A stretch of DNA of 48,174 nt, from the NCBI RefSeq assembly GCF_000716335.1, contig NZ_KL591013.1, positions 173,678 to 221,851 on the forward strand, written 5' to 3'. Within the stretch, counting starts at the first letter, position 1; each line of letters begins with the position of its first letter. Positions 23,629-32,368 of this stretch are shown piece by piece. The DNA is from Streptomyces sp. NRRL S-118. Lineage in GTDB: Bacteria > Actinomycetota > Actinomycetes > Streptomycetales > Streptomycetaceae. Made by a program: the position numbers and the translations under genes. The notes under the pieces are model-generated. The model saw only the letters and a program-made list of their open reading frames with translations, was not told the DNA's origin and searched no databases.

Positions 23629-24930
23629 TCAGCCGCCCAGCACGTGCGACACCGTGTAGATCAGCAGGCCCGCCAGCGCACCGACCACCGTGCCGTTGAT
23701 ACGGATGAACTGGAGGTCGCGGCCGATGTGGGCCTCGATCTTCTTCGACGTCTGGTCCGCGTCCCAGCTCGCCACGGTCTCGCTGATCAGCGAGGTGATC
23801 TCGGCGCGGTACGTCGTGACGACGTACACCGCCGCGTCCTCGACCCACCCCTCCACCTTCGCCTGCAGACGGTCGTCGCCGGCCAGCCGCGTCCCCAGCG
23901 AGAGCAGCGCGGCGCGGGCCCGAAGCCGCAGTTCGCTCCGCTCGTCCTCCGACGCCGAGATGATCATGGCGCGTACGGACGACCAGGCCGACGCGATGAC
24001 GTCCTGCACCTCCGGCCGGACCACCAGGTCCGACTTGAGGCGTTCCACCCGCGCCCGGGTGTCCGTGTCGCCCTGGAGGTCCGCGGCGAAGTCCGTCAGG
24101 AACCGGTCGAGCGCCGCGCGCGCCGGGTGCCCCGGCATGTCGCGCATCTCCGTGACGAAGCGCAGCAGTTCCTTGTAGACACGCTCGCCCACCTTGCGGT
24201 CCACGAAACGCGGGGTCCAGCCCGGCGCACCGCCCTGCACCGCGTCCATGATCGAGTCGGAGTGCAGCACCAGCCAGTCGTGGGCCCGGTTGCAGACCAG
24301 GTCCACGGCCCCGTGGTGCGCCCCGTCGCCGACGATCTTCTCCAGGGTCTTGCCGAGCCCGGGCGCGATCTCCACCGCCTCCGCCCGCCGGGTGATCGCC
24401 TCGCCCACCACCGCCTGGACGTCGGCGTCCCGCAGCACGGTCAGCGCGCCGCGCAGCGCCGTCGACAGCTCGGCCGTCACCCGGTCGGCGTGCGCCGGGT
24501 CGGCGAGCCAGCCGCCGAGGCGGCCGCCGATGCCGAGGGCGTGCAGCCGGGCGCGCACGACCCCCTCGGAGAGGAAGTTCTCGCCGACGAACGAGCCGAG
24601 CGAGGCGCCCAGCTGGTCCTTCTTCGTCGGAATGATCGCCGTGTGCGGGATGGGCAGGCCGAGGGGGCGACGGAACAACGCGGTGACGGCGAACCAGTCC
24701 GCCAGCGCGCCCACCATGCCCGCCTCGGCCGCGGCCGCGACGTAGCCCGGCCAGCCTTCGACGCCGGAGTTGCGGGCCCAGGTGGCCAGCACGTAGATCA
24801 CCGCCACCAGGATGAGCAGGCCGGTCGCCGTGAGTTTCATCCGGCGGACACCGCGGCGCTTCTCCTCGTCCGCCGCCGTGTACGAGAACGCCACGAGCGG
24901 GGTCTTCGACTGGTTCATGCGCACCACCAT
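23629..24930 (-). CDS. DUF445 family membrane protein
   Basis: 433 aa. The N-terminus has a TM helix (KLTATGLLILVAVIYVLATWA) and the DUF445 signature AAAEAGMVGALADWFAVTALFRRPLGLPIPHTAIIPTKKDQLG. A long helical, probably coiled-coil region with Arg/Glu-rich heptads follows. A C-terminal segment (INGTVVGALAGLLIYTVSHVLGG) forms the second TM. Two terminal TMs around a large soluble helical part is the usual DUF445 layout; function is unknown (envelope-associated). ATG 24930 has GAGAGGA nine bases upstream; an internal ATG at 24918 is an alternative. Confidence 0.9.
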   Translation of the reverse strand: MVVRMNQSKTPLVAFSYTAADEEKRRGVRRMKLTATGLLILVAVIYVLATWARNSGVEGWPGYVAAAAEAGMVGALADWFAVTALFRRPLGLPIPHTAIIPTKKDQLGASLGSFVGENFLSEGVVRARLHALGIGGRLGGWLADPAHADRVTAELSTALRGALTVLRDADVQAVVGEAITRRAEAVEIAPGLGKTLEKIVGDGAHHGAVDLVCNRAHDWLVLHSDSIMDAVQGGAPGWTPRFVDRKVGERVYKELLRFVTEMRDMPGHPARAALDRFLTDFAADLQGDTDTRARVERLKSDLVVRPEVQDVIASAWSSVRAMIISASEDERSELRLRARAALLSLGTRLAGDDRLQAKVEGWVEDAAVYVVTTYRAEITSLISETVASWDADQTSKKIEAHIGRDLQFIRINGTVVGALAGLLIYTVSHVLGG

Positions 24931-25143
24931 GTCCGTAGGTCCTCTCCCAGGTCCCTACCTCAGGTACTCCCGGGGCGCACGCCGAGTTCCCGTGTCCCTG
25001 CCGGATGATGTCCGGCGGCAGCGCATAGGGCGGGGCTCGGGCCGGGGGCCACGGCCCGCTCCCCGCGGTCGTGGCGGGGGTACGGGGGTACGTCCGCCTT
25101 CGCGGCGGTCCCGGCCGCCGGACGGCGCAGCCGCGCGCTCCAG

Positions 25144-25222
25144 CGCGAGACCGGCTCCCCGCGCGGCACCGGGGGGGCTGCCGCCCCACCGCGAGACCGG
25201 CTCCCCGCGCGGCGCCGGGGGG
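25144..25222. repeat. 32-bp direct repeat, two copies
   Basis: A unit beginning CGCGAGACCGGCTCCCCGCG is present at 25144 and again at 25190 (period 46 bp) with one mismatch, separated by GGCTGCCGCCCCAC-like sequence. Confidence 0.85.
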
Positions 25223-25450
25223 CCGGGCAGCAAGCCCGGCACCGGAGCGGCGCCAGGAGCCCGTGGCCCCGTGGACCGGCCGGCCGGCGCCCGCAGAGCC
25301 CCCGGCCCGGGCGGCCAGGGCACTCCAGACTGGGCTCCGGAACCGGAACCGGCTCCGCCCCGCCGCCTCCGCGACCGGGACGCCTCCGGCCCGAGGCGGC
25401 TCCGGCACTCGCGCTCGGCGACCCCGGGGCCTGCGGCCCGGGCCTCGAGC

Positions 25451-25486
25451 CGGGAGCCTCGGGAGCGTCGGGAGCGTCGGGAGCCT
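25451..25486. repeat. 9-bp tandem repeat, four copies
   Basis: Unit CGGGAGC(C/G)T repeated at 25451, 25460, 25469 and 25478, a few tens of bases after the ABC gene stop on the minus strand. Confidence 0.85.
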
Positions 25487-25519
25487 CCGGGGCGCCGAAC
25501 AGCCGCTCCCGGAGCACCG

Positions 25520-26491
25520 TCACAGGCCCGCCGACCGCTCCGCGTACATCTTGGAGATCACCGCCTCGATGTCCGGCTCCCGCACCGACAGGTCCACCAG
25601 CGGGTACTCCGCCGCGATCCGCGCCACCAGCGGTGCCGCCGAGCGGGCCGCCGGGAAGGCCAGCCACTGCCGCGGCCCTTCCACCTTCACCACCCGCGCC
25701 CCGTCGGGCGCCTCGATCGGCGGCAGCTCACGCTCCAGGTCCACCACCAGGGTGCGCTCGCCGGCGCCCACCTCGTGCAGCCCGTGCAGCGAGCCGTCGT
25801 ACACCAGCCGCCCGTGGTCGATGACCATCACGCGCTTGCACAGCTGCTCGATGTCGGTGAGGTCGTGCGTGGTGAGCAGCACGGTCGTGCCGCGCTCGGC
25901 GTTCAGCTCGCGCAGGAAGCCCCGTACCTTCGCCTTGGAGATGACGTCGAGCCCGATCGTCGGCTCGTCCAGGTACAGCACCTCGGGGTCGTGCAGCAGT
26001 GCCGCCGCGATGTCGCCGCGCATGCGCTGGCCGAGGGAGAGCTGCCGTACCGGCACGTTCAGCAGCTCGCCCAGGTCGAGCAGTTCGACACACCGGTCGA
26101 GGTTCTCCCGGAAGCGGGCCTCCGGGATCCGGTACATGCGGTGGACCAGGCGGTAGGAGTCGCGCAGCGGGAGGTCCCACCACAGCGTCGTCCGCTGCCC
26201 GAACACCACGCCGATGCGCCGCGCCAGGCGGGTGCGCTCGCGCGACGGGTCGATGCCGGCGACGCGCAGCCGGCCGCCGCTGGGGGTCAGGATGCCCGTG
26301 AGCATCTTGATGGTGGTGGACTTGCCGGCGCCGTTGGGGCCGATGTAGCCCACCATCTCGCCGCGCGGGACGCGGAAGGTGATGCCGTCCACCGCCCGTA
26401 CCCGGCGCTTCTCGCGGCGCAGGGTGCCGGGCACCCTGCGCCGTACGTCGAAGACCTTCTCGACGCCGTCCAGCTCGATGAAGTCGTCCAT
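25520..26491 (-). CDS. ABC transporter ATP-binding protein
   Basis: 323 aa. Nucleotide-binding subunit of an ABC-2 type exporter. Walker A GPNGAGKST, Q-loop (VFGQRTTLWWDLP), signature LSLGQRMR, Walker B VLYLDEPTIGLD and switch His in LTTHDLTD are all present. The C-terminal about 80 residues form an extra domain (LVVDLERELPPIEAPDGARVV...). The ATG at 26491 is 8 bp after the stop of the permease gene. With the two permeases upstream it forms a complete three-gene exporter of the YbbM/DUF990-type group; the substrate is unknown. Confidence 0.93.
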   Translation of the reverse strand: MDDFIELDGVEKVFDVRRRVPGTLRREKRRVRAVDGITFRVPRGEMVGYIGPNGAGKSTTIKMLTGILTPSGGRLRVAGIDPSRERTRLARRIGVVFGQRTTLWWDLPLRDSYRLVHRMYRIPEARFRENLDRCVELLDLGELLNVPVRQLSLGQRMRGDIAAALLHDPEVLYLDEPTIGLDVISKAKVRGFLRELNAERGTTVLLTTHDLTDIEQLCKRVMVIDHGRLVYDGSLHGLHEVGAGERTLVVDLERELPPIEAPDGARVVKVEGPRQWLAFPAARSAAPLVARIAAEYPLVDLSVREPDIEAVISKMYAERSAGL

Positions 26492-26499
26492 GTGCGCGC

Positions 26500-27315
26500 T
26501 CAGCTCCCCGTGCTCCGGTACGAACGAACTCCCACCCGCCAGGCCAGCCCCGCCAGGGCGCAGAAGAGCACCGCCACCGCCGGCGAGGCGAACGCCGACC
26601 ACCACGGCAGCCCCGCCGGGGCTTCGCGGCCCAGCACGTACAGGGCGGGGACCCAGTTCACGAAGGCGAGGGGCACCACGTAGACCACGCCGCGCACCAG
26701 GTCCGCCGCGAAGATCGTCGGCGGGTACTGGAGCAGCGTGTTGCCGCCGTACGTGAACGAGTTGGTGACCTCCGCCGCGTCCTGGGCCAGGAACTGGAAG
26801 GCCGCCCCCGCCACCATCACCGACGAGAAGATCAGCCAGCCGGTCACCACCATCAGCGGTACGAGCGCCACCTTCGCGGGCGTCCACGTCACCTCGTCGA
26901 GGATCAGCAGCGACCACACCAGCACCAGCAGGCCCTGCGTCACCCGGCCCAGCCGCCGCAGCGCGAACCGGTCCGCCGCCACCTGCGCCAGCACGGGCAC
27001 CGGCCGCACCAGCAGCGTGTCCAGCGTCCCGTCGCGCACCCGTCTCCCCAGCCGCTGGATCTGCCCCAGCGCCAGGTCCGCCAGCCCGAAGGCGGTGCTG
27101 GTCGTGCCGTACAGGAAGGCCACCTCGGCGAAGGAGAAGCCGCCGAGGCCGCGCACCTGACTGAACATCAGCAGGATGACGACGAAGTCGAAGGCGGTCG
27201 CCAGGAAGTTCGACAACAGCGTCATCGCGAACGAGAAGCGGTACGTCATCGTCGAGCGCACCCACATGGCGGCGATGAGCCCGTACGCGCGCAGTCCCTC
27301 ACGCACCTCAGCCAC
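26500..27315 (-). CDS. ABC-2 family permease (DUF990-like)
   Basis: 271 aa, six predicted TM helices. N-terminal LRAYGLIAAMWVRSTMTYRFSFAMTLLSNFLATAFDFVVILLMF is typical of the ABC-2 group that includes DUF990. A conserved cytosolic loop GRRVRDGTLDTLLVRPVPV lies between TM2 and TM3 and probably contacts the ATPase. It overlaps the upstream permease gene by 8 bp (27308-27315) and is followed by the ATPase, so it is the middle gene of the operon. The two permeases probably form a heterodimer. Confidence 0.9.
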   Translation of the reverse strand: MAEVREGLRAYGLIAAMWVRSTMTYRFSFAMTLLSNFLATAFDFVVILLMFSQVRGLGGFSFAEVAFLYGTTSTAFGLADLALGQIQRLGRRVRDGTLDTLLVRPVPVLAQVAADRFALRRLGRVTQGLLVLVWSLLILDEVTWTPAKVALVPLMVVTGWLIFSSVMVAGAAFQFLAQDAAEVTNSFTYGGNTLLQYPPTIFAADLVRGVVYVVPLAFVNWVPALYVLGREAPAGLPWWSAFASPAVAVLFCALAGLAWRVGVRSYRSTGS

Positions 27316-28108
27316 CCTGCACCACCACCCGTCGCGTCGCCACGGCCTGGAGCACCCGCCCGGCCAGCAGCAGGACCAGCGCCCAGCCGCCCTGGAACGC
27401 GTACGCCTCCGCCAGGCCCCACCCGGTCCGCTTCTCCAGGAACACGTCCGCCGGCACCTGGAGCATGGAGGCCCAGGGCAGCATCCGCGCCACCTCGCCG
27501 AGCACGCCCGGGAAGACGGTCAGCGGCAGCAGCATCCCCGAGAAGAACGTCCCCGACAGCCACGCCACCTGCACCACCCCGGCCCCGTCCATCAGCCAGA
27601 ACGCGCTCAGCGCCACGAGGAACCACACCGCGAAGCTCACCAGCACGCCGAGCGCCACCGACACCAGGAAGGCGAGCCAGGTCAGCGCGCTCCCGGGCAG
27701 CGCGATGTCGAAGGCGAGCGCCCCGATGGCCATCGGCACCACGCCCCGCCCCAGGAGGAGGAAGGCGGAACGGCCCACGGCGACGGAGAGCCACCACAGC
27801 TGGAGGTCGGCGGGCCGGTAGAGGTCGACGGCGATGTCACCCGTTCGGATGCGCTCCATCAGCTCGTCCTCGAAGCCGCCGCCCATCAGGCCGCAGGTCG
27901 CGAGCAGCGCCTGCCCGATCCACACATAGGCCAGCGCCTCGGCCATGTCGTAGCCGCCGAGCCCGGGGCGCTCGTCCCACAGGGCCATGTAGGTGTACGC
28001 CAGGATGAAGCCGAAGACGGTGTTGGTGAACACTCCCGCCGCGGTCGCCACCCGATACGTCGCATGGCGCCGGAACCCGCCGGCCGCCACGGCCGCGTAC
28101 AGCCCCAC
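27308..28108 (-). CDS. ABC-2 family permease, first gene of exporter operon
   Basis: 266 aa, about six TMs. It begins VGLYAAVAAGGFRRHATYRVATAAGVFTNTVFGFILAYTYMALW, with the ABC-2 loop MERIRTGDIAVDLYRPADLQL matching the partner's RDGTLDTLLVRP loop, which marks the two as paralogous subunits. The GTG at 28108 was selected because GGAGGGGG lies five bases upstream; the open frame continues far upstream only because of GC bias. Divergent from the PBP gene. Confidence 0.88.
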   Translation of the reverse strand: MGLYAAVAAGGFRRHATYRVATAAGVFTNTVFGFILAYTYMALWDERPGLGGYDMAEALAYVWIGQALLATCGLMGGGFEDELMERIRTGDIAVDLYRPADLQLWWLSVAVGRSAFLLLGRGVVPMAIGALAFDIALPGSALTWLAFLVSVALGVLVSFAVWFLVALSAFWLMDGAGVVQVAWLSGTFFSGMLLPLTVFPGVLGEVARMLPWASMLQVPADVFLEKRTGWGLAEAYAFQGGWALVLLLAGRVLQAVATRRVVVQGG

Positions 28109-28458
28109 CCGGACCCCCTCCTCGCCGCTCCCCCGTGTCTCCCCGCCGAAGCCGACGAGCCCAGGGCCTCTCGTTCGGATCCTGCTCGGCTCGGGGCACC
28201 TGGACCCCGCACCTCGCGGCGTCGTCGTCGGTCGCCGACGCTCCGCCGCGGCTTCCTCCTGCGCCGTGCGATGCGTTCCCTCGGCCCTGACGGGCCAGGG
28301 GAGACCCCATCCACCGGACGCCACCCCCTGACCCAGCCTGGTCCGAACGAAAGACCCTAGCCCTGCGGAATCCGTCGCCGCGACCCGTTTTCGGTGCAAG
28401 ATGAGCATCGGACAAAACGTCATAAACAGTGCAGCGTCACACCGACAGGCCGGAGAAC
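28109..28458. other. Divergent promoter region, ABC exporter / PBP
   Basis: 350 bp with no gene. The part near 28370-28440 is the most AT-rich (GACAAAACGTCATAAACAG), likely holding the PBP promoter. No clear operator or RNA element seen. Confidence 0.45.
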
Positions 28459-31146
28459 ATGAGCGACGAGCCACCGCAGCAGGCGTGGGGACCCCGCGAC
28501 CCGACCGTCGCCGGCCCGCCCCCGGGGAACCCCGGCGGCTCCGGCCGCCAGGGCGGCCCGCCGAACACCCCGCACGCGGGGAACTCCACGGAGCCCGGTA
28601 CCGCGGGCACCCGGGCCGCTTCCGGACACCCGGGAGAGTCAGGGCGTCCCGGAGAGCCCGATGGCCCGGGAGAGCCCGGGCGCGGCGGCGGTGACGCGCC
28701 GTCAGGCGGCCCGGCCGCGGCGGCCGGCGCGTCCCGGCGGAAGCGGCGCCGCCGCAGCGGGTGGCGGCGCCTCCTGCCCACCTGGCGGATGACGCTCGGC
28801 GCGTTCCTCTTCCTCTCACTGCTGCTCGCCGGCGGCTTCTTCGCCGGGTACCACCTCGTCGACATCCCGCCCGCCAACGCCGCCGCCACCGCCCAGTCCA
28901 ACGTGTACCTCTACAGCGACGGCACCCAGATCGCCCGCGACGGCCGGGTCAACCGCGAGAACGTCGAACTCGCCCAGATCCCCGCACACGTCCGGCACGC
29001 CGTCCTCGCCGCCGAGGACCGCGACTTCTACGAGGCGGCCGCCGTCGACCCCGAGGCCATGGTCCGCGCCGCCTGGAACACCCTCAGCGGCAAGGGCACG
29101 CAGGGCGGGTCCACCATCACGCAGCAGTACGTCAAGAACTACTACCTCGGCCAGGAGCGCACCATCACCCGCAAGGTGAAGGAGTTCTTCATCGCGATCA
29201 AGCTCGACCGCGAGAAGACGAAGAACGAGATCTTCGAGGGCTACCTCAACACCAGCTACTACGGCCGCAACGCCTACGGCATCCAGGCCGCCGCCCGCGC
29301 GTACTACGACAAGGACGTCCAGGACCTCGACCTCGCCGAGGGCGCCTACCTCGCCTCGCTGCTCAACGCCCCCAGCGCGTACGACGTCGCGACCCACCCC
29401 CGGAACCGCCCGCGGGCCGTCGCCCGCTGGGTGTACGTCCTCGACGCGATGGTCAAGGAGCGGTGGCTCAACCCCCGCTCCCGCTCCGAAGCCCTCTTCC
29501 CCGCGCCGCTGGAGGCGAAGGCCACCACGGGCCTGGCCGGGCAGCGCGGCTACGTCGTCCAGGCCGTCCGGGACTACCTCACCAACCACGGGGTGCTGCA
29601 CGAGAAGGACCTCGCCCGCGGCGGGTACCGCATCACCACCACCCTGCAGAAGCAGAAGCAGGACGCCTTCGCCCAGGCCGTCGAGGACCAGGTCACCGCG
29701 CGGCTCGACCCCACGGGCAACGAGACCGACCGGTTCGTCCGCGTCGGCGGCGTGTCCATCGAACCCGCCACCGGCAAGGTCGTCGCCATGTACGGCGGAG
29801 TCGACTACACCAGGCAGTACGTCAACAACGCGACCCGCCGCGACTACCAGGTCGGCTCCACTTTCAAGCCGTTCGTCTTCGCCGCGGCCGTCCACCACGG
29901 CTCGCGGACCCAGCACGGCGAGCGCATCACGCCGAACACCACGTACGACGGCACCAACATGCGGCCCGTGACGGGCTGGACGGGACCGGCGTACAACCCG
30001 GCCAACGAGGACGACGTGTCGTACGGCCCCATCACCGTGCGCACCGCCACCGACAAGTCCGTCAACGCGGTCTACGCGCAGTTGGCCGTCGACGTCGGCC
30101 CGGACAAGGTCGAGCAGACCGCCATCAACCTGGGCCTGCCCATCGACACCCCGGACCTCAACCCCTCGCCGTCCATCGCCCTCGGCCCCGCCACCGCGTC
30201 GGCCCTCGACATGGCGCAGGCGTACGCGACACTCGCCGACCACGGCCGGCACAGCCCGTACCGGCTGGTCGAACGGGTGCAGAGGAACGGCGAGGACATC
30301 GAGCTGCCCACCGCCGAGGCCACCCAGGCGATCAGCCGCGAGGCCGCCGACACGACCACGGCGATGCTGCGCAGCGTCATCGAGGGCGGCACCGGCACCG
30401 CGGCCCAGGCGGCGGGCCGGCCGGCCGCCGGCAAGACCGGCACCGCGGAGGACGACAAGGCGGCCTGGTTCGCCGGCTACACGCCGAACCTGGCCACCGT
30501 GGTCGCGGTGATGGGCCAGGACCCGGAGGCGGGCACGCAGCAGCCGCTGTACGGAGCGCTGGGCCTGGTCCGCATGAACGGCGGCGGCGCGCCGGCCGAG
30601 ATCTGGGGCCAGTACACCCGCGACGCCCTGGCGGGCACGGCGGTACAGGACTTCGACCTGCGCATCGCGGACGGCATGGAGCCGCGGGAGGACCCTTCGG
30701 AGTCGGCCTCCCCGGACGCGCCGGGCGATCCCGACGAGCCCGGTGGGTCCGGGCGGCCGGAGCGCCACCTGGAGGACGCCTCCTCCGACGACGTCCCGGA
30801 CGGTGGCACCCCCGCAGCCCCGGCAGCCCCGGGCCCGCCGACGGTCCCTGCGGCCCCAGCGGCCCCGGTCGGGCCCGATGACGCGGCCGCCACCGGCGGC
30901 TCGGGGAGCCCGGCGGACCCACTCGGCCCGGACGGAGGTGTCGATGTCGGTGCGGTCGGCCGCCCCGTCCCCGCGGCCCCCGCGGAACCCGCGGAACCCG
31001 CCGCGCCCGGCCTCGCCGGGCACCTGGCCGTGAGGGCGGCCGCGCCGCCCGCGGCCACCGACGGGCACCACCCCGGCTCGCCCGCGGCGACGGAGACCGC
31101 GAGCCCCGACGCCCGCTCCGGCACGCCGGCCCGCCCGTCGCCGTGA
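28459..31146 (+). CDS. Class A penicillin-binding protein
   Basis: 895 aa bifunctional peptidoglycan synthase. The cytosolic N-terminus (about 1-100) is Pro/Gly-rich and ends in a KRRRRS stretch; TM about 111-133. Glycosyltransferase 51 domain with AAEDRDFYE (catalytic Glu186), GGSTITQQYVKNYYL and RKVKEFFIAIKLD. Transpeptidase domain with SxxK S467-TFK470, SxN S534-V-N536 and K659-TGT. The last about 220 residues are a low-complexity Pro/Ala/Asp tail outside the cell, perhaps wall-spanning. ATG 28459 follows CCGGAGAAC; an upstream GTG at 28429 is possible. Divergent from the ABC operon. Confidence 0.95.
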   Translation: MSDEPPQQAWGPRDPTVAGPPPGNPGGSGRQGGPPNTPHAGNSTEPGTAGTRAASGHPGESGRPGEPDGPGEPGRGGGDAPSGGPAAAAGASRRKRRRRSGWRRLLPTWRMTLGAFLFLSLLLAGGFFAGYHLVDIPPANAAATAQSNVYLYSDGTQIARDGRVNRENVELAQIPAHVRHAVLAAEDRDFYEAAAVDPEAMVRAAWNTLSGKGTQGGSTITQQYVKNYYLGQERTITRKVKEFFIAIKLDREKTKNEIFEGYLNTSYYGRNAYGIQAAARAYYDKDVQDLDLAEGAYLASLLNAPSAYDVATHPRNRPRAVARWVYVLDAMVKERWLNPRSRSEALFPAPLEAKATTGLAGQRGYVVQAVRDYLTNHGVLHEKDLARGGYRITTTLQKQKQDAFAQAVEDQVTARLDPTGNETDRFVRVGGVSIEPATGKVVAMYGGVDYTRQYVNNATRRDYQVGSTFKPFVFAAAVHHGSRTQHGERITPNTTYDGTNMRPVTGWTGPAYNPANEDDVSYGPITVRTATDKSVNAVYAQLAVDVGPDKVEQTAINLGLPIDTPDLNPSPSIALGPATASALDMAQAYATLADHGRHSPYRLVERVQRNGEDIELPTAEATQAISREAADTTTAMLRSVIEGGTGTAAQAAGRPAAGKTGTAEDDKAAWFAGYTPNLATVVAVMGQDPEAGTQQPLYGALGLVRMNGGGAPAEIWGQYTRDALAGTAVQDFDLRIADGMEPREDPSESASPDAPGDPDEPGGSGRPERHLEDASSDDVPDGGTPAAPAAPGPPTVPAAPAAPVGPDDAAATGGSGSPADPLGPDGGVDVGAVGRPVPAAPAEPAEPAAPGLAGHLAVRAAAPPAATDGHHPGSPAATETASPDARSGTPARPSP

Positions 31147-31187
31147 TCGCCGAAGGCCACGGCGGCGCGGCGGCGCAGCGGCACGGC

Positions 31188-31508
31188 TCAGTGTCCGGAG
31201 GTGGCCTTGAGGCCCACCACCGCCACCAGCAGCAGGCAGACGAAGAAGATCCGCGCGGCGGTCGCCGGCTCGCCCAGGACGACCATGCCGACCACCGCCG
31301 CGCCGGCCGCGCCGATGCCGACCCAGACGCCGTAGGCCGTACCGATCGGCAGGCTCTTCGCGGCCTGGGACAGCAGCGCCATGCTGGCGACGATCCCGGC
31401 GCCCGTGAGCAGGCTCGGCCACAGCCGCGTGAACCCGTCGGTGTACTTCATCCCGACGGACCAGCCCACCTCGAGCAGGCCGGCGACGATCAACAGAACC
31501 CATGCCAT
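31188..31508 (-). CDS. Gdx/SugE-type guanidinium exporter (SMR family)
   Basis: 106 aa, four TM helices, SMR family. MAWVLLIVAGLLEVGWSVGMKY carries the essential Glu13 and Trp16, followed by GFTRLWPS and LPIGTAYGVWVGIGAAGA, which match the guanidinium-exporter (Gdx, formerly SugE) subgroup rather than EmrE. Gdx works as a dual-topology dimer exchanging guanidinium for protons. The ATG has GGAGG nine bases upstream. A probable guanidine-III riboswitch lies 45-86 bases before the start codon, independently supporting the substrate. Confidence 0.92.
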   Translation of the reverse strand: MAWVLLIVAGLLEVGWSVGMKYTDGFTRLWPSLLTGAGIVASMALLSQAAKSLPIGTAYGVWVGIGAAGAAVVGMVVLGEPATAARIFFVCLLLVAVVGLKATSGH

Positions 31509-31552
31509 GACGGCGCACCTCCGGGACGCGGAAAAAACGGCGAACGGACAGT

Positions 31553-31594
31553 GCGTCGTCTTTGCGTCAACCCGGTACGGCGCGTCTCGTCGGG
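31553..31594 (-). promoter_or_regulatory. Guanidine-III (ykkC-III) riboswitch
   Basis: On the minus strand the 42 bases begin CCCGACGAG and end GACGACGC, closely matching the guanidine-III aptamer as I remember it from actinobacteria (CCGGACGAG...GCGCCGUACC...GACGGCGC). P1 is CCCG (31594-31591) with CGGG (31574-31571), a compensated change. The pseudoknot helix is GCGCCGT (31583-31577) with ACGACGC (31559-31553), one C-A mismatch. It precedes the guanidinium exporter gene. The 7-mer GCGCCGT recurs between the Shine-Dalgarno and the start codon (31516-31510), an alternative partner for the 3' strand. Confidence 0.8.
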
Positions 31595-31642
31595 TCCCTC
31601 AGAGGCCTTCCCAACGTAGCAAACCGCCGTGGGACCGCAGGG

Positions 31643-31981
31643 CTACAGATAGAGCCCCGTCGAGTCCTCCGAACCCTCGAACCGGTCGGCCGCGACCGCG
31701 TGCAGGTCGCGCTCCCGCATCAGGACGTACGCGACGCCCCGCACCTCGACCTCGGCACGGTCCTCGGGGTCGTACAGCACCCGGTCACCCGGTTCCACCG
31801 TCCGTACGTTCTGGCCGACGGCGACCACCTCGGCCCAGGCCAGCCGGCGACCGACGGCGGCGGTCGCCGGGATCAGGATCCCGCCGCCCGAGCGCCGCTC
31901 GCCCTCGGGCGTGTCGTTCCGTACCAGCACGCGGTCGTGCAGCATGCGGATGGGCAGCTTGTCGTGGGTGTTCTCGCTCAC
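31643..31981 (-). CDS. GroES-like co-chaperonin family protein
   Basis: 112 aa, Cpn10 fold: LPIRMLHDRVLVRNDTPEGERRSGGGILIPATA contains the family start, with SGGGILIP in the place of the GroEL-binding mobile loop. GRRLAWAEVVAVGQNVRTVEPGDRVLYDPEDRAEVEVRGVAYVLMRERDLHAV is the barrel. It is unlinked to groEL and longer than canonical GroES (about 100 aa), so it is a stand-alone paralogue of uncertain role. GTG start without a good Shine-Dalgarno; TAGTTT six bases upstream would make it leaderless. It lies upstream of, and could read into, the riboswitch. Confidence 0.88.
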   Translation of the reverse strand: MSENTHDKLPIRMLHDRVLVRNDTPEGERRSGGGILIPATAAVGRRLAWAEVVAVGQNVRTVEPGDRVLYDPEDRAEVEVRGVAYVLMRERDLHAVAADRFEGSEDSTGLYL

Positions 31982-32047
31982 CCCACGAAACTACCTGGCC
32001 CGGCGCGCCGCGCGCGCCGAAGGGGGGTCCAGGTCTCCGGCGCCGGG

Positions 32048-32368
32048 TCAGGCCTTCCGGCGCCGCACGCTCATCGCGAGCAGGCCGACCACGCCGATGG
32101 CGAGCAGCGCCACGGGCACGACCCGCTCCAGCCGCGGCGAGCCGTCCTCCTCGACGAACCGGCCCTTCACGTCCGTCACGACCCGGTTCACGGTGACGAA
32201 GGCGCGGCCGGCGGTCTGGTCGACCGTCGACGCCATCCTGGCCTTCGCGTCCCCGATGATCGTCTTCGGGTGCATGCGTACGCCGATCTCGTCGAGAGTG
32301 ACGGCGAGCTGCTCGCGCCTGCGGACGATGTCCGCCTCGATCTGCGCAGGGGTCCTGGCATCCGACAC
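32048..32368 (-). CDS. DUF3618 domain protein
   Basis: 106 aa. RTPAQIEADIVRRREQLAVTLDEIGVRMHPKTIIGDAKARM is the DUF3618 signature, followed by amphipathic helices and a C-terminal TM (VVPVALLAIGVVGLLAMSV) with RRRKA end, so it is tail-anchored. The family is widespread in actinobacteria, often near membrane phage-holin-type proteins; function unknown. GTG start at 32368. Divergent from bcp. Confidence 0.88.
   Translation of the reverse strand: MSDARTPAQIEADIVRRREQLAVTLDEIGVRMHPKTIIGDAKARMASTVDQTAGRAFVTVNRVVTDVKGRFVEEDGSPRLERVVPVALLAIGVVGLLAMSVRRRKA

Larger units (their letters stand above)
24931..25519. other. Low-complexity intergenic region
   Basis: About 590 bp without a convincing gene. 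It contains a 32-bp direct repeat and a 9-bp tandem repeat. A minus-strand frame opens with GTG at 25523 overlapping the ABC gene stop and runs to 24960, but after some 30 codons it becomes Arg/Gly/Pro-rich with poor third-position bias, so it is not called. Confidence 0.5.

Noticed and set aside
25520..27265. Single 581-codon frame joining permease sequence and the ABC ATPase
   Set aside because: The upstream part is the out-of-frame shadow of the DUF990-like permease; the ATPase has its own start at 26491 and normal length.
28816..31518. 900-codon minus-strand frame opposite the PBP gene
   Set aside because: Antisense shadow of a clear class A PBP; low-complexity Val/Gly/Asp/Arg protein with no motif, and it also runs across the gdx gene.
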